Assembly (NCBI GenBank): GCA_019096155.1
Contig: JAHCVI010000003.1
Span: 1,922,001-1,986,000, forward strand
DNA from: Staphylotrichum longicolle
Taxonomy: Eukaryota; Ascomycota; Sordariomycetes; Sordariales; Chaetomiaceae
Length of the DNA: 64,000 bases
Direction: 5' to 3'
The notes below the pieces were generated by a model that searched no databases, was not told the DNA's origin, and was given only the letters and a program-made list of their open reading frames with translations. The stretch's first letter is position 1; every line of letters starts with the position of its first letter. The translations under genes and the position numbers were made by a program. Shown here piece by piece: positions 44,698-54,591 of this stretch.

Positions 44698-46049
44698 ATG
44701 GCTCCGGCGCGGGCCTCGCTCAAGAGCTTCCTGGCAACCGCCAAGAAGGCGTTGCTGGCCCCTCCGTCCCAAAGACCGAATCCCTTGACTTTTGTTGTTG
44801 GGAATGAGTCGGCAGGTAAGCCATCCCACCAAGCCTTCTGCCCCTGACCTCACTAACACCCTTTCCAGACCTCGATTCCCTCTGCTCCGCGCTGCTCTTC
44901 GCCTACTTCCGCACCCACACGCCTCCTCACACCCTGCACATCCCCCTCTCCAACCTACCCCGCGCAGACTTGGCCCTCCGCCCAGAGCTCAATGCCGCCC
45001 TCAACCCAGCCGGCCTCAAGCCCGAAGACCTCGTCACCCTGTCCGACCTGCCCCGCGAGGGCCTCAACCCGCAAGACACCCGCTGGCTGCTCGTCGACCA
45101 CAACGCCCTGACCGGCGACCTCGCCACGCCCTTCTCCAACCTCGTCATCGGCTGCATCGACCACCACGACGACGAGGGCGTCGTCCCGCACGACCTCCCC
45201 CCGGACCAGCCGCGCGTCTTTGCCAAGTGCGGCAGCTGCATGAGCCTGGTGCTCGAGCACTGCCAGCCCACCTGGGACCGCCTCGTCTCCGACGCCAGCC
45301 CCTGCGAGGACGGCACGCCCGCGGCGGCCTGCGACGCGCAGCTCGCCCGCGTCGCCCTCGCGCCCATCCTCATCGACACCACCAACCTGACGTCCAAGGA
45401 CAAGACGACCGACCGGGACCGGCGCGCCGTCGAGCTGGCCGAGTCGCGGCTGGCCGCGCCCGACAGCAGCATTAGCAGCAGCAGCAGCAGCAGTGACAAC
45501 AAGGAAGAAAAGTACGACCGCGCGGCGTACTACGACCGCGCGGCGTACTACGACCGCGCGGCGTACTACGACCGCCTCAGCGAGCTTAAGGAGCAGATCC
45601 TGGGGCTGTCGTACCGCGACGTCCTGCGCAAGGACTACAAGCGCTGGACGGAGGGGCCGCTGAGCGTGGGCATTTCGACCGTCGTGCGGGGTTCGCGTAC
45701 ACGCTCGCCGAGGTGGGGGACAAGGACCAGGACAAGTTCCTGGAGCGCTGAGGGGGTGGGCGGGCGAGCAGAGGCTGGACGTCGCCGCCGTGATGACAGT
45801 CTCGAAGCCCGACGGGGGTGTTTACGAGGGAGCTGCTTGTCTGGCCTGAATGAGGAAGGGGTCAAGGTGGTGAGGCAGGAGGAAGTTTAAGGGGACGCTT
45901 GGTTGGAGAGCTGGAGGGGGGGAAGTTGGACGGAGGGATGAGACGAAGGGGAGTGGAGGGTGTGCTGGCGGCAGACGAGGACGGAGCATAGCCGGAAACA
46001 GGTGGCGCCGATGATGAGGGAGGCTATGAAAGAGTCGTCGAGGTTGTAG
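44698..46049 (+). CDS. PPX1: Exopolyphosphatase, DHH superfamily, with several 3' frame breaks
   Basis: Exon 1 (44698-44815) joins exon 2 at 44869. The DHH-superfamily metal motifs are clear: VVGNESADLDSLCSAL across the splice, LLVDHNAL, and CIDHHDDEG, followed by ILIDTTNLTSKDKTTDRD. This is the fungal exopolyphosphatase Ppx1, which removes terminal phosphate from polyphosphate chains in cytosol and mitochondria. The C-terminal DHHA2 region is recognisable but spread over several frames: GISTVVRG, then FAYTLAEVGDKDQDKFLER (break about 45690), GWAGEQRLDVAAVMT (about 45748), VFTRELLVW (about 45815), and SRKQVAPMMREAM ending at the TAG at 46047-46049. The translation therefore looks truncated near 45890 if read naively. 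A species-specific repeat inserts four YDR units near residue 255. Enzyme motifs are intact, so I favour sequence errors over decay. Confidence 0.8.
45513..45575 (+). repeat. In-frame 18-bp tandem repeat in PPX1
   Basis: The unit TACGACCGCGCGGCGTAC is repeated three and a half times and codes for YDRAAY units. It follows a Ser run coded by AGC repeats (about 45467-45492). Both lie in a loop of the protein between the catalytic and C-terminal domains, where length change should be tolerated. Confidence 0.85.
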
Positions 46050-46646
46050 ATGATGAAATCTTGACTGATGTCCTCGAGCATTTTGGGGGTCGGGGGGCCT
46101 GCCAAGGCAGGATAATGAATGACGGCGCGTTTAATCCAAGTTTCCTGTAATATCGCGCGTTGAGAGTGCCCATTACCAACGTCGCATCATTCGCAACGCG
46201 GATGTATAATTCACAAGTACATGTACAATATTGTTACAAATGCGCATCGCCTCGCTCAACTGCATGTGGAATAACCAACCCTCAGCTCTGAGCGCTGGTT
46301 GTTCTGGCAACTGACGGGACATGCCTGCGGACCGGACCAGCACCGTCGTCGACGCCTTCAGGGCACTCGGCGGGTTCACTCCGAACCTCCCCGGTCTCCG
46401 CCGTTCGTCGGGCATCATGCACTCCGAGATTCCTGGCATGTTGGCTTCGAGATTGCGAGGCATTTCTCAGATTTTGCCATGCTGCCATCGCTCGTCGGAC
46501 AAGTCAAGCCGGGGGACCATGAGTTCTGAGGGAGGAGCGCCTGGCTTTGACTGGAAACGCCGGGTTTCAAACCCAGCGTTTGAACCGTTCCTTGGCGCCA
46601 CACTGCAAAACTCCGCGTGCCGTTGCGTCAAGAGCAGCGAGCACCA
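46050..46646. other. Convergent 3' region of PPX1 and the ATP25-like gene
   Basis: No supported gene. The stretch 46130-46240 is AT-richer and may contain the 3' ends of both transcripts. Confidence 0.45.
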
Positions 46647-47645
46647 TCAAAATGAGCTGCTCGGCTGCGCCGAACTGGGGGCGGTTGCTCGAGGAGCTCT
46701 GACGGCCTTCGCCGGCCGTTCTGCTTTCCTTAAACTCTCATCCAGCATGCTGGCCCACAAGGCCTCCAGATCTAGGTCTTGTCTCCGTGTTTCAGTCAGC
46801 ATCTGGACGACAATGGTAGTGCCTGTCTGCGGCACACCAAACCCAGTTGACCTGCCCTGCTCATCCAGCACTTCCACCTCCTGATGTGAGCCACCCACCA
46901 AGCCGAGGTTGACACAAACCCACCCCGTGCTGATGCCGTCGTCTCCGCCCCGCGGGACGCCTGCATTGCCCAGCAGCTTCGCCTTGCGCGCAATGCGCCT
47001 CAGCTTGGTCTTCAGCTCGTTCCGCCCCAGCAGACCGTCCGCCGTGGCCGTGATGCCGCGCCCGCGCAGCCACCGGACCAAACGATCGGCCGAAACGTGA
47101 AGATGCCGCTCGCTGCGGGCCGTCCCAAACACCATCAGCAGGTTGGGGCCCAGGGCCGGGGGCGGTTCCATCTCGCGCAGGTCGAGCAGCGACAGCTCGT
47201 CCAGGCCCAACTCGTCGGCCACGTATTTGAGCAACGGCTCCATCAGCTTGGGGGACTCGTCCGGAATCTCTGGTAACGGCGCCGGCTCGTGCAGCAGGGT
47301 CGGGTGTCTTGGGGCTTCGACCTGGAGATACCAGGGCACATCTGAGCCACTGGCCTCTGTCGCCGAAGCAGCATCGCCCTTGTCGTCCTTGAGGCCCTTG
47401 TCGTGCTGTTGCTCCGCTCGCTCGACAATCGCCGGGCTTTTCAGTCGCCGTGGGGTGGGCCGGAAGGTCGAAAAGGCGGCGGCGGTTGTTGATGGGGCAA
47501 GTCGGCTGCTTTTTGGGTTTGCCACTGACATGCGGACCTGGGACTGGGCTACATTGCCAATGAACAGTCGCAGTGCAGATAAACTGCAGGCCGAACAGCG
47601 CGCAGCTCGCAGCGTTGATGCGGGTGCCATTGCTATTGCTGACAT
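46647..47645 (-). CDS. ATP25: Atp25-like mitochondrial protein, RsfS/Iojap domain (332 aa)
   Basis: A single exon starts at the ATG at 47643-47645, giving an N-terminus rich in Ala, Ser and Arg typical of a mitochondrial presequence. The core (VPWYLQVEAPRHPTLL, then DELGLDELSLLDLREM, then LMVFGTARSERHLHVSADRLVRW) is the RsfS/Iojap-like domain found at the N-terminus of fungal Atp25, which processes into a ribosome-associated part and a part that stabilises the ATP9 mRNA. The end (GWVCVNLGLVGG, TGTTIVVQMLTETRR) also fits Atp25. The yeast protein is about 612 residues, so the C-terminal mRNA-stabilising half is missing from this frame; it may be absent, encoded elsewhere, or cut off by an error. 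It shares a promoter region with the mitochondrial RNA polymerase gene. Confidence 0.78.
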   Translation of the reverse strand: MSAIAMAPASTLRAARCSACSLSALRLFIGNVAQSQVRMSVANPKSSRLAPSTTAAAFSTFRPTPRRLKSPAIVERAEQQHDKGLKDDKGDAASATEASGSDVPWYLQVEAPRHPTLLHEPAPLPEIPDESPKLMEPLLKYVADELGLDELSLLDLREMEPPPALGPNLLMVFGTARSERHLHVSADRLVRWLRGRGITATADGLLGRNELKTKLRRIARKAKLLGNAGVPRGGDDGISTGWVCVNLGLVGGSHQEVEVLDEQGRSTGFGVPQTGTTIVVQMLTETRRQDLDLEALWASMLDESLRKAERPAKAVRAPRATAPSSAQPSSSF

Positions 47646-48220
47646 GGTGCAAGCAGATGTTGGGGGACGTGACTTGGGATTTGGCGTTGGAGCTGTTCTG
47701 CGCTTGACGAACCCAAACTTTCCACTGCTAGCACAGGCACTCAGTCTCTCAATGGCTTGGCATGAAGCGAAAGGCCCAAGCTCGACCCACCCTCCCGGTG
47801 GAGCTGACGGCGACGGTCCAATCAGGCGCGCTCGCCACAGGATTTTTTTTCGTTCGAGAAGGACGCGAGGGACTGCTGCTGGTCCGCATTGCTGGAGGCC
47901 AATTTTCGACCCTCGATATCTTCCAGCTTCGAGTCCTCCGGCCGAAGCGCATTCCTCCATCCCCCGACATCCTGATTGTGCTGTCGTCCATCGTCGGCGA
48001 CTTGACAGCGGCCTTCTTTTGTATTGGAGTCCGCCGACTCTCTTTTCTTGTTTTATTACAATTATTATCCTGTTTAATGAATTGATTACCCGCGCCTGGC
48101 TTCGCAGCAGATCTTGCTCTTCTGTTGAAGCCTGCCACATCTCTCCCTTTCCCTCCCAATCCGACGAGATAAGCGAGCCGGCACCGCTGCTGCTTGCTCT
48201 CCTTCTCCCTTTTCCTCAAG
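47646..48220. promoter_or_regulatory. Divergent promoter of two mitochondrial gene-expression genes
   Basis: These 575 bases separate the starts of the ATP25-like gene (-) and RPO41 (+). Both products act in mitochondrial gene expression, so a shared control region is plausible. The middle contains a T/A-rich tract at about 48040-48085. Open frames through this spacer on either strand run on from the flanking genes and are not separate genes. Confidence 0.55.
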
Positions 48221-51200
48221 ATGCTCGTCCGCTCCGGGGGCGTTGCACGACAGTCCCTCCCTTTGCGCCACCTTACCTCGACGACACCCTTACGCCTCTC
48301 CTCAAGATGCTCTGTCGCGGCACCCTCTCGCGCTCTGGCAGAGACCAGGCGGGTTCTCACCACAGGAACTGACGCCCGGCCGTGGAAGAAGAAGACATAC
48401 CGTGCTCTCGTTGGCTTCGAGCGCAACTTGGCGACGGCGCTCGACGAACACCGCTTCGGCGACGATGTGCCCTTTGACGGGTTTCCCACCGGCCTGGCTT
48501 CCCAATACCGGCCGCAACCACAGGCACAGCCGCCATTGTACACGCTGCGTCCCTTCAACGTCAACGCCCCTCTCGTCTTCGACGAACAGAAAGAGTACCC
48601 TCGCCGACAACGCATCAACCCATACGGCATTCCCGGCGACCATGACGAGATGCTGTCGGTGTTCGAAGCCTGTGTCCAGGTCGGGAGACTGGATCGCGCC
48701 GCCCTGGTTCTCAAGCGCTTCGAGAAGCTGAAGCCGGCGGATCCCTACAAGACGATGGAGATGCACAACCGATATCTGGAAGGACGCGTTGCTCAGCTCG
48801 TCGCCGAGCCCCGGAAGGAGAGCGCCGAGGAAGTCCACAAGTGGTTTGAGCTCCACATCCGGGAACGCCTACCACTTACCCCCATCACTATCGCCTACAT
48901 GCTGAAGACGACACTCCTCACCTCCCGAGGTGCGACGCGGAAAAACCGGGTCGACCGTTACATGAGCATGATGCCCCAGCAGAGTGCCACGGAGCCGCTG
49001 GATCTCGGGAACGTTCTTACCGACGAAGATCTGGCAGCCATTGCCGAGATATGCCCATCCTACTACGTACCAGAGGATCCCATTGTCAGCAATGAGGCCG
49101 AGGCGCCTGAAGCCGAAGCCAGCGAATCCGCGAATGCTGAGGACCTGGCCCCCGCGACAGCGACTTCGAGCGCACCGGAAGTCCTCAGTACGCCACAGAA
49201 GGGCATGGGCCTCAAGTTTTTGAAGTCAACCCTCTTGCTGTTTTCTGAGCTTCCAGATGGGTTGGACATTTCCTCCCTTTCCCACTCGCAACGAGTTGAG
49301 GTGCAAGCGAAGCTCGAGAGGACTTGCGTGGGGGCCGCCATGTCCAAGTGGCGAGAGGAAAACGAAGCCTTGATGAATATGGGTCTTAATACGCAGCTAT
49401 CGTCCCCATCCCTCAACTCCAAGCTGTACGACTGGCACCAGGCCCTGGAGGCACGGCTAGCCCAGGAGCAAGCCAAGGTTGGAGCATCGGAGGCTGCCCC
49501 CAAGAAGTCGCAGGAAGATCTGGACCGTTGCATGTACGGGCCCCATTTGCTTCAGTCGCCTGCCAACCGTCTTGCTGCTGTTACGATCCTGAGCGCCCTC
49601 AGCATCGTCGCCATGCACGGCGCCGACAGGGGTGTTCCGGTCTCCAACATGGTACAGCAGCTTTCCAAGATCGCCGAGGAGGACATCCGCGCACAAACCG
49701 AAGCCAACAATCTCTCCACCCAGAAGTCAAAGTCGCGCAAGCAGCAGAGTGCCCGGCAGTTGATGCGGTTTCACGGTGCTGAGGCCGGCGAACCCGCGAA
49801 GACACAGGAAGCCTCGCCAACCGCCGCAGTCACGACACCTTCCATTGATCAACCCTCGCCGATCGAGGTTCGCTGGCCGTTGGCGATCAGGGCAAAGTTT
49901 GGCGCTGTGCTTCTCGGGGCACTGATCGATTCAGCCAAGGTCATTGTGGAACGCGAGCACCCAGAGACGAAAGAAAAGGTGACACAATCCCAGCCAGCCT
50001 TCACCCACACTGTTCAACTCAAGAAGGGCCGGAAAGTTGGTGTGATCCAGCTCAACCGCGCATTGGTGGAGCTGATGAAGCGTGAACCGAGGGGAGAAGC
50101 TTTGGCACGTCATTTGCCCATGGTGGTCGAGCCTGTGCCATGGTCAAAATTCGACAAGGGTGGCTACATTGGATCGCCAAACCCTCTTGTTCGTCTCAAG
50201 AACCACGAAAAGGACCAGCGCATTTACGCTGAGGCGGCCATCGAACGCGGGGACATGGAACAGATGATGAAAGGATTGGACGTGCTCGGAAAGACCGCTT
50301 GGAGGATCAACCGGCCGGTTTTCGACGTCATGTTGGAGGCTTGGAACACCGGCGACGAATTCGCCAACTTGCCCGCTCTCGACCCGAAGATTCCGATCCC
50401 GCCGGAGCCGGATTCCACCGACGATCCGATGAAGCGGCGGTTGTGGCTCAGGGCGATCAAGGCCGCCGAGAACGAGAAGTCGGGTCTGCATTCTGTTCGC
50501 TGCTTCATGAACTTCCAGCTCGAAATCGCCAGGGCTTTCAAGGACCAAACTTTCTACTTCCCTCACAACCTCGACTTCCGCGGGCGCGCTTATCCCCTGC
50601 CGACCTACCTGAACCATATGGGCGCCGATCACATGCGTGGATTGTTGCTTTTCGCCAAGGGCAAGCCTCTTGGGGAGGCGGGCCTGCGTTGGCTCAAGGT
50701 GCATCTCTCCAACGTGTTCGGTTTCGACAAGGCCAGCCTCAAGGAGCGCGAAGATTTTGCGACAGAGCACCTCGCAGACATTTACGACTCGGCTGAGAAC
50801 CCCCTTACCGGAAAGCGGTGGTGGCTTGGGGCCGAAGATCCGTGGCAGTGCCTTGCTACGTGTTTCGAGCTCAAGGCAGCCCTGTCATCTCCCGACCCGG
50901 CCGCATTCGTCTCGCACCTGCCCATTCACCAGGACGGCACTTGCAACGGCCTGCAGCACTATGCCGCCCTCGGCGGCGACACCTGGGGCGCGCAGCAGGT
51001 GAACCTGCTGCCCGGCGAACGACCGGCGGACGTCTACTCGGCCGTTGCCAAGTTGGTCCAAGAAAACATCACGAAGGACAAGGCGAAGGGTGACGAGTTT
51101 GCCATCGCCGTGGACGGCAAGATTACCAGGAAAGTCGTCAAGCAGACGGTCATGACCAACGTCTACGGTGTTACCTTCATTGGCGCGAAGAAGCAGGTCC

Positions 51201-52429
51201 GCAAGCAGCTGGACTCGATTTATCCGGACCTCGAGAGGCAGACGGGTATCAGCGCGCAGATACTCGCCTCATACATTGCTGCCAAGGTCTTCGTGGCGCT
51301 GTCAACCATGTTCCGCGGCGCCCACGACATCCAGAACTGGCTTGGTGAGATTGGCGGCCGCGTGTGCCGAGCCATGACCCCGGAGCAGCTGGAACGGATT
51401 GCCGATCCTGATGCCGAGACCAAGACCAAGCAGAAGAAGTCCGACAAGAGCACGAAATCAGCTGAGGAGGAGTTGGCTGCCCAATTCCGGAACACTCTTG
51501 TCTGGACGACCCCTCTGCGGATGCCCGTGGTGCAGCCATACAGGAAGAGCGGCACCCGGTTGATCGCAACCTGTCTCCAGGACTTGATCTTGACGGCTGC
51601 TGAGCGGGACGACCCCGTGAACCGGCGGAAGCAGCTCCAGGCGTTCCCTCCCAACTTCATCCACTCGCTTGACGCCAGCCACATGATGCTTTCGGCCCTC
51701 GAGTGCGATGCCATTGGCCTGACCTTTGCCGCGGTCCACGACTCGTTCTGGACGCACGCCGCAGACGTGGATTCCATGAACGGTGTCATTCGTGACTCCT
51801 TCATCCGCATTCACCAGGAGGACGTCATCGGCCGCCTCAAGTCCGAGTTTGAGGCGAGATATCGGGGATCCATCTACAGGGCCCAGATTGATGGTGACTC
51901 GGAGGTGGCCAAGGCGATCGTGGCTCATCGGAGGAAGATTCGCCTGTCCGTCAAGGATGAACTGCTGCAAGAGAAGCGCCGCCAAGAACTCCTCCGTTCC
52001 ACGAACCCAGAGGAGGTGAAGGAAGGAAAGGAGATGGTCACGCCCGCCAGCATCTTCGAGGCACTGGCAACACCAGACATGGTGGACTCTCAAATGGACG
52101 CGGAGGAGCTGGCTGCGGCGGAAGAGGAAGGTGACGCCAGCACTTTCGAAGCTGGCGATGTGGAGGAACCGGCCACGCGCGAGGCGGAGGCGCTCTCCCC
52201 CCAAGAGGCCAAAGACATCGCGAGCATGGAGAGCTTCGGAACGCACCTCAAAGGACTCCACGGCACCAACTACTTCGTCATGGAGATGACCAAGTCTGCC
52301 CGGAAGAAGGAGGTTACCAAGAAGGCGCCGAAAACCCCCCTGTGGCTGCCGCTGACGTTCCCCGACATCCCCAAGAAGGGGAACTTTGATGTGACCAAGC
52401 TCAGGGGAAGCAAGTACTTCTTCTCTTGA
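48221..52429 (+). CDS. RPO41: Mitochondrial DNA-directed RNA polymerase Rpo41 (1402 aa)
   Basis: One exon of 1403 codons; the ATG at 48221 follows a leader and gives an Arg/Ser/Leu-rich mitochondrial presequence. The N-terminal half contains the PPR-like and Asp/Glu-rich regions of fungal Rpo41. The C-terminal half is the single-subunit T7-type polymerase: palm Asp 905 in DGTCNGLQHY, the O-helix region near 975-995 (TVMTNVYGVTFIGAKKQ), FIHSLDASHMM, and the second catalytic Asp 1174 in VHDSFWTHA. The C-terminus ends in the usual FFS-type tail. The enzyme transcribes mitochondrial DNA and primes its replication. A Lys/Glu-rich insert (about 1070-1090) and an acidic insert (about 1290-1340) are loops. 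The frame is fully intact. The Neurospora counterpart is cyt-5. Confidence 0.97.
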   Translation: MLVRSGGVARQSLPLRHLTSTTPLRLSSRCSVAAPSRALAETRRVLTTGTDARPWKKKTYRALVGFERNLATALDEHRFGDDVPFDGFPTGLASQYRPQPQAQPPLYTLRPFNVNAPLVFDEQKEYPRRQRINPYGIPGDHDEMLSVFEACVQVGRLDRAALVLKRFEKLKPADPYKTMEMHNRYLEGRVAQLVAEPRKESAEEVHKWFELHIRERLPLTPITIAYMLKTTLLTSRGATRKNRVDRYMSMMPQQSATEPLDLGNVLTDEDLAAIAEICPSYYVPEDPIVSNEAEAPEAEASESANAEDLAPATATSSAPEVLSTPQKGMGLKFLKSTLLLFSELPDGLDISSLSHSQRVEVQAKLERTCVGAAMSKWREENEALMNMGLNTQLSSPSLNSKLYDWHQALEARLAQEQAKVGASEAAPKKSQEDLDRCMYGPHLLQSPANRLAAVTILSALSIVAMHGADRGVPVSNMVQQLSKIAEEDIRAQTEANNLSTQKSKSRKQQSARQLMRFHGAEAGEPAKTQEASPTAAVTTPSIDQPSPIEVRWPLAIRAKFGAVLLGALIDSAKVIVEREHPETKEKVTQSQPAFTHTVQLKKGRKVGVIQLNRALVELMKREPRGEALARHLPMVVEPVPWSKFDKGGYIGSPNPLVRLKNHEKDQRIYAEAAIERGDMEQMMKGLDVLGKTAWRINRPVFDVMLEAWNTGDEFANLPALDPKIPIPPEPDSTDDPMKRRLWLRAIKAAENEKSGLHSVRCFMNFQLEIARAFKDQTFYFPHNLDFRGRAYPLPTYLNHMGADHMRGLLLFAKGKPLGEAGLRWLKVHLSNVFGFDKASLKEREDFATEHLADIYDSAENPLTGKRWWLGAEDPWQCLATCFELKAALSSPDPAAFVSHLPIHQDGTCNGLQHYAALGGDTWGAQQVNLLPGERPADVYSAVAKLVQENITKDKAKGDEFAIAVDGKITRKVVKQTVMTNVYGVTFIGAKKQVRKQLDSIYPDLERQTGISAQILASYIAAKVFVALSTMFRGAHDIQNWLGEIGGRVCRAMTPEQLERIADPDAETKTKQKKSDKSTKSAEEELAAQFRNTLVWTTPLRMPVVQPYRKSGTRLIATCLQDLILTAAERDDPVNRRKQLQAFPPNFIHSLDASHMMLSALECDAIGLTFAAVHDSFWTHAADVDSMNGVIRDSFIRIHQEDVIGRLKSEFEARYRGSIYRAQIDGDSEVAKAIVAHRRKIRLSVKDELLQEKRRQELLRSTNPEEVKEGKEMVTPASIFEALATPDMVDSQMDAEELAAAEEEGDASTFEAGDVEEPATREAEALSPQEAKDIASMESFGTHLKGLHGTNYFVMEMTKSARKKEVTKKAPKTPLWLPLTFPDIPKKGNFDVTKLRGSKYFFS

Positions 52430-53697
52430 GCGGGCCCGCAAAGACGGAGGCGTCCTGTGTTTCTACTGTACCATTCAAAAAGTGCATTCTTCTGGCGGCG
52501 TTTATCTCGTTTGGTTTTTTCTGGGAGGGGGCATGGCTGGCGCGGCGTTTGCGATAAGAGAGAGGAGGTGTGTGGGTTTTTGGGATGCATGTACGTTATG
52601 TCGGTGATCAGATGGGCGGGTGGCGCCCGGATCTGTGTCTCTACTACTTCTAGACTTGTTGTATAGTCAGACGGGAGTCACGTATTTGAGAAGTAATTAG
52701 ATATATCTTCTGTACACTCATTCTTTGCCCACCTCGCTTCCGACTTTGTGGTGAGACCTCTGACAGAAATTGGGGATAATCTGGGATCCGGGGTAAAGAA
52801 TGACCCGCCGTTGAACAGAATTTGACGCCACGAGGAGACCCTGGATCCCCGCAATACCACATCACCACCCAGGTTGTCGATCTGCAGGCCGGGTCTTTTT
52901 GTCCTCGCTGCAAGGGACCCAGGCACGCCCGGAGCGGGTAAGCCTGGCGAGTGGAATTCAGCCGCTCTCTTAACGAGGTTAATAAGGGTCGAAGTGCTGG
53001 ATGCAACGCTGGTGAGGCGACCAAGCTGCGGGCCGAGGGCTGACCCCGGCTCAGGATCGGGGGATGAAGGGCCGTTTCCAGCCTGAACCAGGTTGCCGGT
53101 CCGAGGTGATGCTATTTTTGTTCCTGGAGATATTACTTTGTCGTTACCCTTCTTTTCAGGGTCAATGTTGGGACAGCAAAGGCAATCCTTTAGTTGTGTG
53201 AAAGACTACTGTGTACGTACTGCGTGTTATTGATGTCACCCCCCGCAAGCGAGGACTGGCGGAGAAACACTACGTCGACTCCGAGGCGGAGGCTGGCACT
53301 CCTTCACCTTGCAGGACTCGGTCTAGGCCCAGCCCCTTTTCACTGGCTGCCGGCTGGGCCTTATCTGGGACTGCAACCACACCGACGTTGGACCTCTCCA
53401 TGCCAAGGGTGTGAAGTGAGGAGAATTTCGGAGTGGTGCGCAAGTTGTGTCTGTTGTGGCAGATCAAGACCTTGGGAGTCGATTAGCCTGGTCAACTTCG
53501 ATGTTGTAACCCAGCCATGTTGTAACCCAGCCCGGGATGGACTCAGGAGTGGACGGGGTATTTGAAGGCGGTTGGCCCTCCCTTTTGAGACAAACTCATA
53601 GAAAGAAGACTCAACCCAAACTTGACATTTTCTTTTTCACCTGTCCTCAACCCAGCTCGCTCTTGTTTGACTTACTGAACCCAAACATCAAGCCAAG
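52430..53697. other. Spacer between RPO41 and the small secreted protein gene
   Basis: RPO41 3' end and the promoter of the next plus-strand gene. A frame on the minus strand at 52650-53024 and others on the plus strand lack domain or splice support. The sequence CCAGCCATGTTGTAACCCAGCC near 53510-53540 contains a 12-bp direct repeat (TGTTGTAACCCA), the only structure I see. Confidence 0.45.
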
Positions 53698-54402
53698 ATG
53701 CACTTCTCCACAACTAACAGCCTTGTCTTCCTGGGCGTGCTGGCAGGCGTCTGGTATGACGCTTACACAAGTTCCCACACTATCCCCGTTGCTAACACTC
53801 AACCCCCCCCTTCCACAGCTCAGCAGCGCCCGCGCCCGCAGAAGCCGACCCCGTCTTCTCCTTTATTGACCTGCCGCCGTCCTGCATCGGCTTCGCCAAC
53901 GGCGCCATCAAGACGCCGTCGTGCTACACAGCCACCACGACCAAGACCGTTGTGCCCAGTAAGCCACGCCCCCCCAACGCGATCCCCACCCGTCGTCCAT
54001 TAGGTTGTTGTTGGTCCCGTCTCAGAGGCTAACCACAAACCGTTTCCACAGCCTCCTGCCCCAAGATCAAGTGCGCCGTGCCGTCAGACCCCATCATGTG
54101 CCCCATGTACATCAAGGTGACGTCCGTTGCGGTGCCGTGCAGGTACAATTCTCCCCCCTTTCAACACACCCCTGAGATAGGGTTATGTGGTCTGAATCTT
54201 GTTTCTGATCCTCTCTTTGTAAAGCACCGACTGCTGCCCCAAGACGCCCACGGCAACCGTCACCAAGAAGGTGTGCCCGACGTGCACGACGGGCTGCGTG
54301 ATCCCCACCGAGACATACACGGTCACGACCGGGTGCAAGACGACCAAGACGGCGGATCCCGGCCCCATCTTGACGCCGTCGGCGACGTTTATTGTGGGGT
54401 AG
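53698..54402 (+). CDS. Small secreted Cys-rich protein (154 aa, 4 exons)
   Basis: Exons 53698-53753, 53819-53958, 54052-54142 and 54225-54402 total 465 nt with all phases consistent; the first two introns have clear GCTAAC branch sites. A signal peptide (NSLVFLGVLAGVCSAAPAPA) leads into a mature protein of about 135 residues with twelve or so Cys (PPSCIGFANG, TSCPKIKC, STDCCPK, VCPTCTTGC) and repeated Thr-Val runs (TATVTKK, TYTVTTGC). The Cys pattern is not one I can name; it is not a hydrophobin or CFEM domain. A cell-wall or effector-type secreted protein is likely. A gene this broken up by short introns is easily missed by gene finders. Confidence 0.75.
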
Positions 54403-54591
54403 AGCGGAGGTGGAATGGGCAAAGGAAGGGGAAGGGGTAGAAGGGGAAAAGCTGGTTCAGTTTGCTTCGACAGCTTTGTAGAAATTTGTTCTATTTTATT
54501 TGTGTCACGTCCCGTTTTATTTGGCACTGGACATGCTGTTACCGCTGTGGTATCTCCTCCGTACATCTGCCACCGACACTTGAACACGCCT

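Noticed and set aside
47143..48372. A 409-codon plus-strand gene opposite the ATP25-like gene
   Set aside because: It is antisense to a conserved coding region and runs through a promoter; no domain is present.
52650..53024. A minus-strand gene downstream of RPO41
   Set aside because: The frame has no domain, no splice support and biased composition typical of chance frames in GC-rich DNA.
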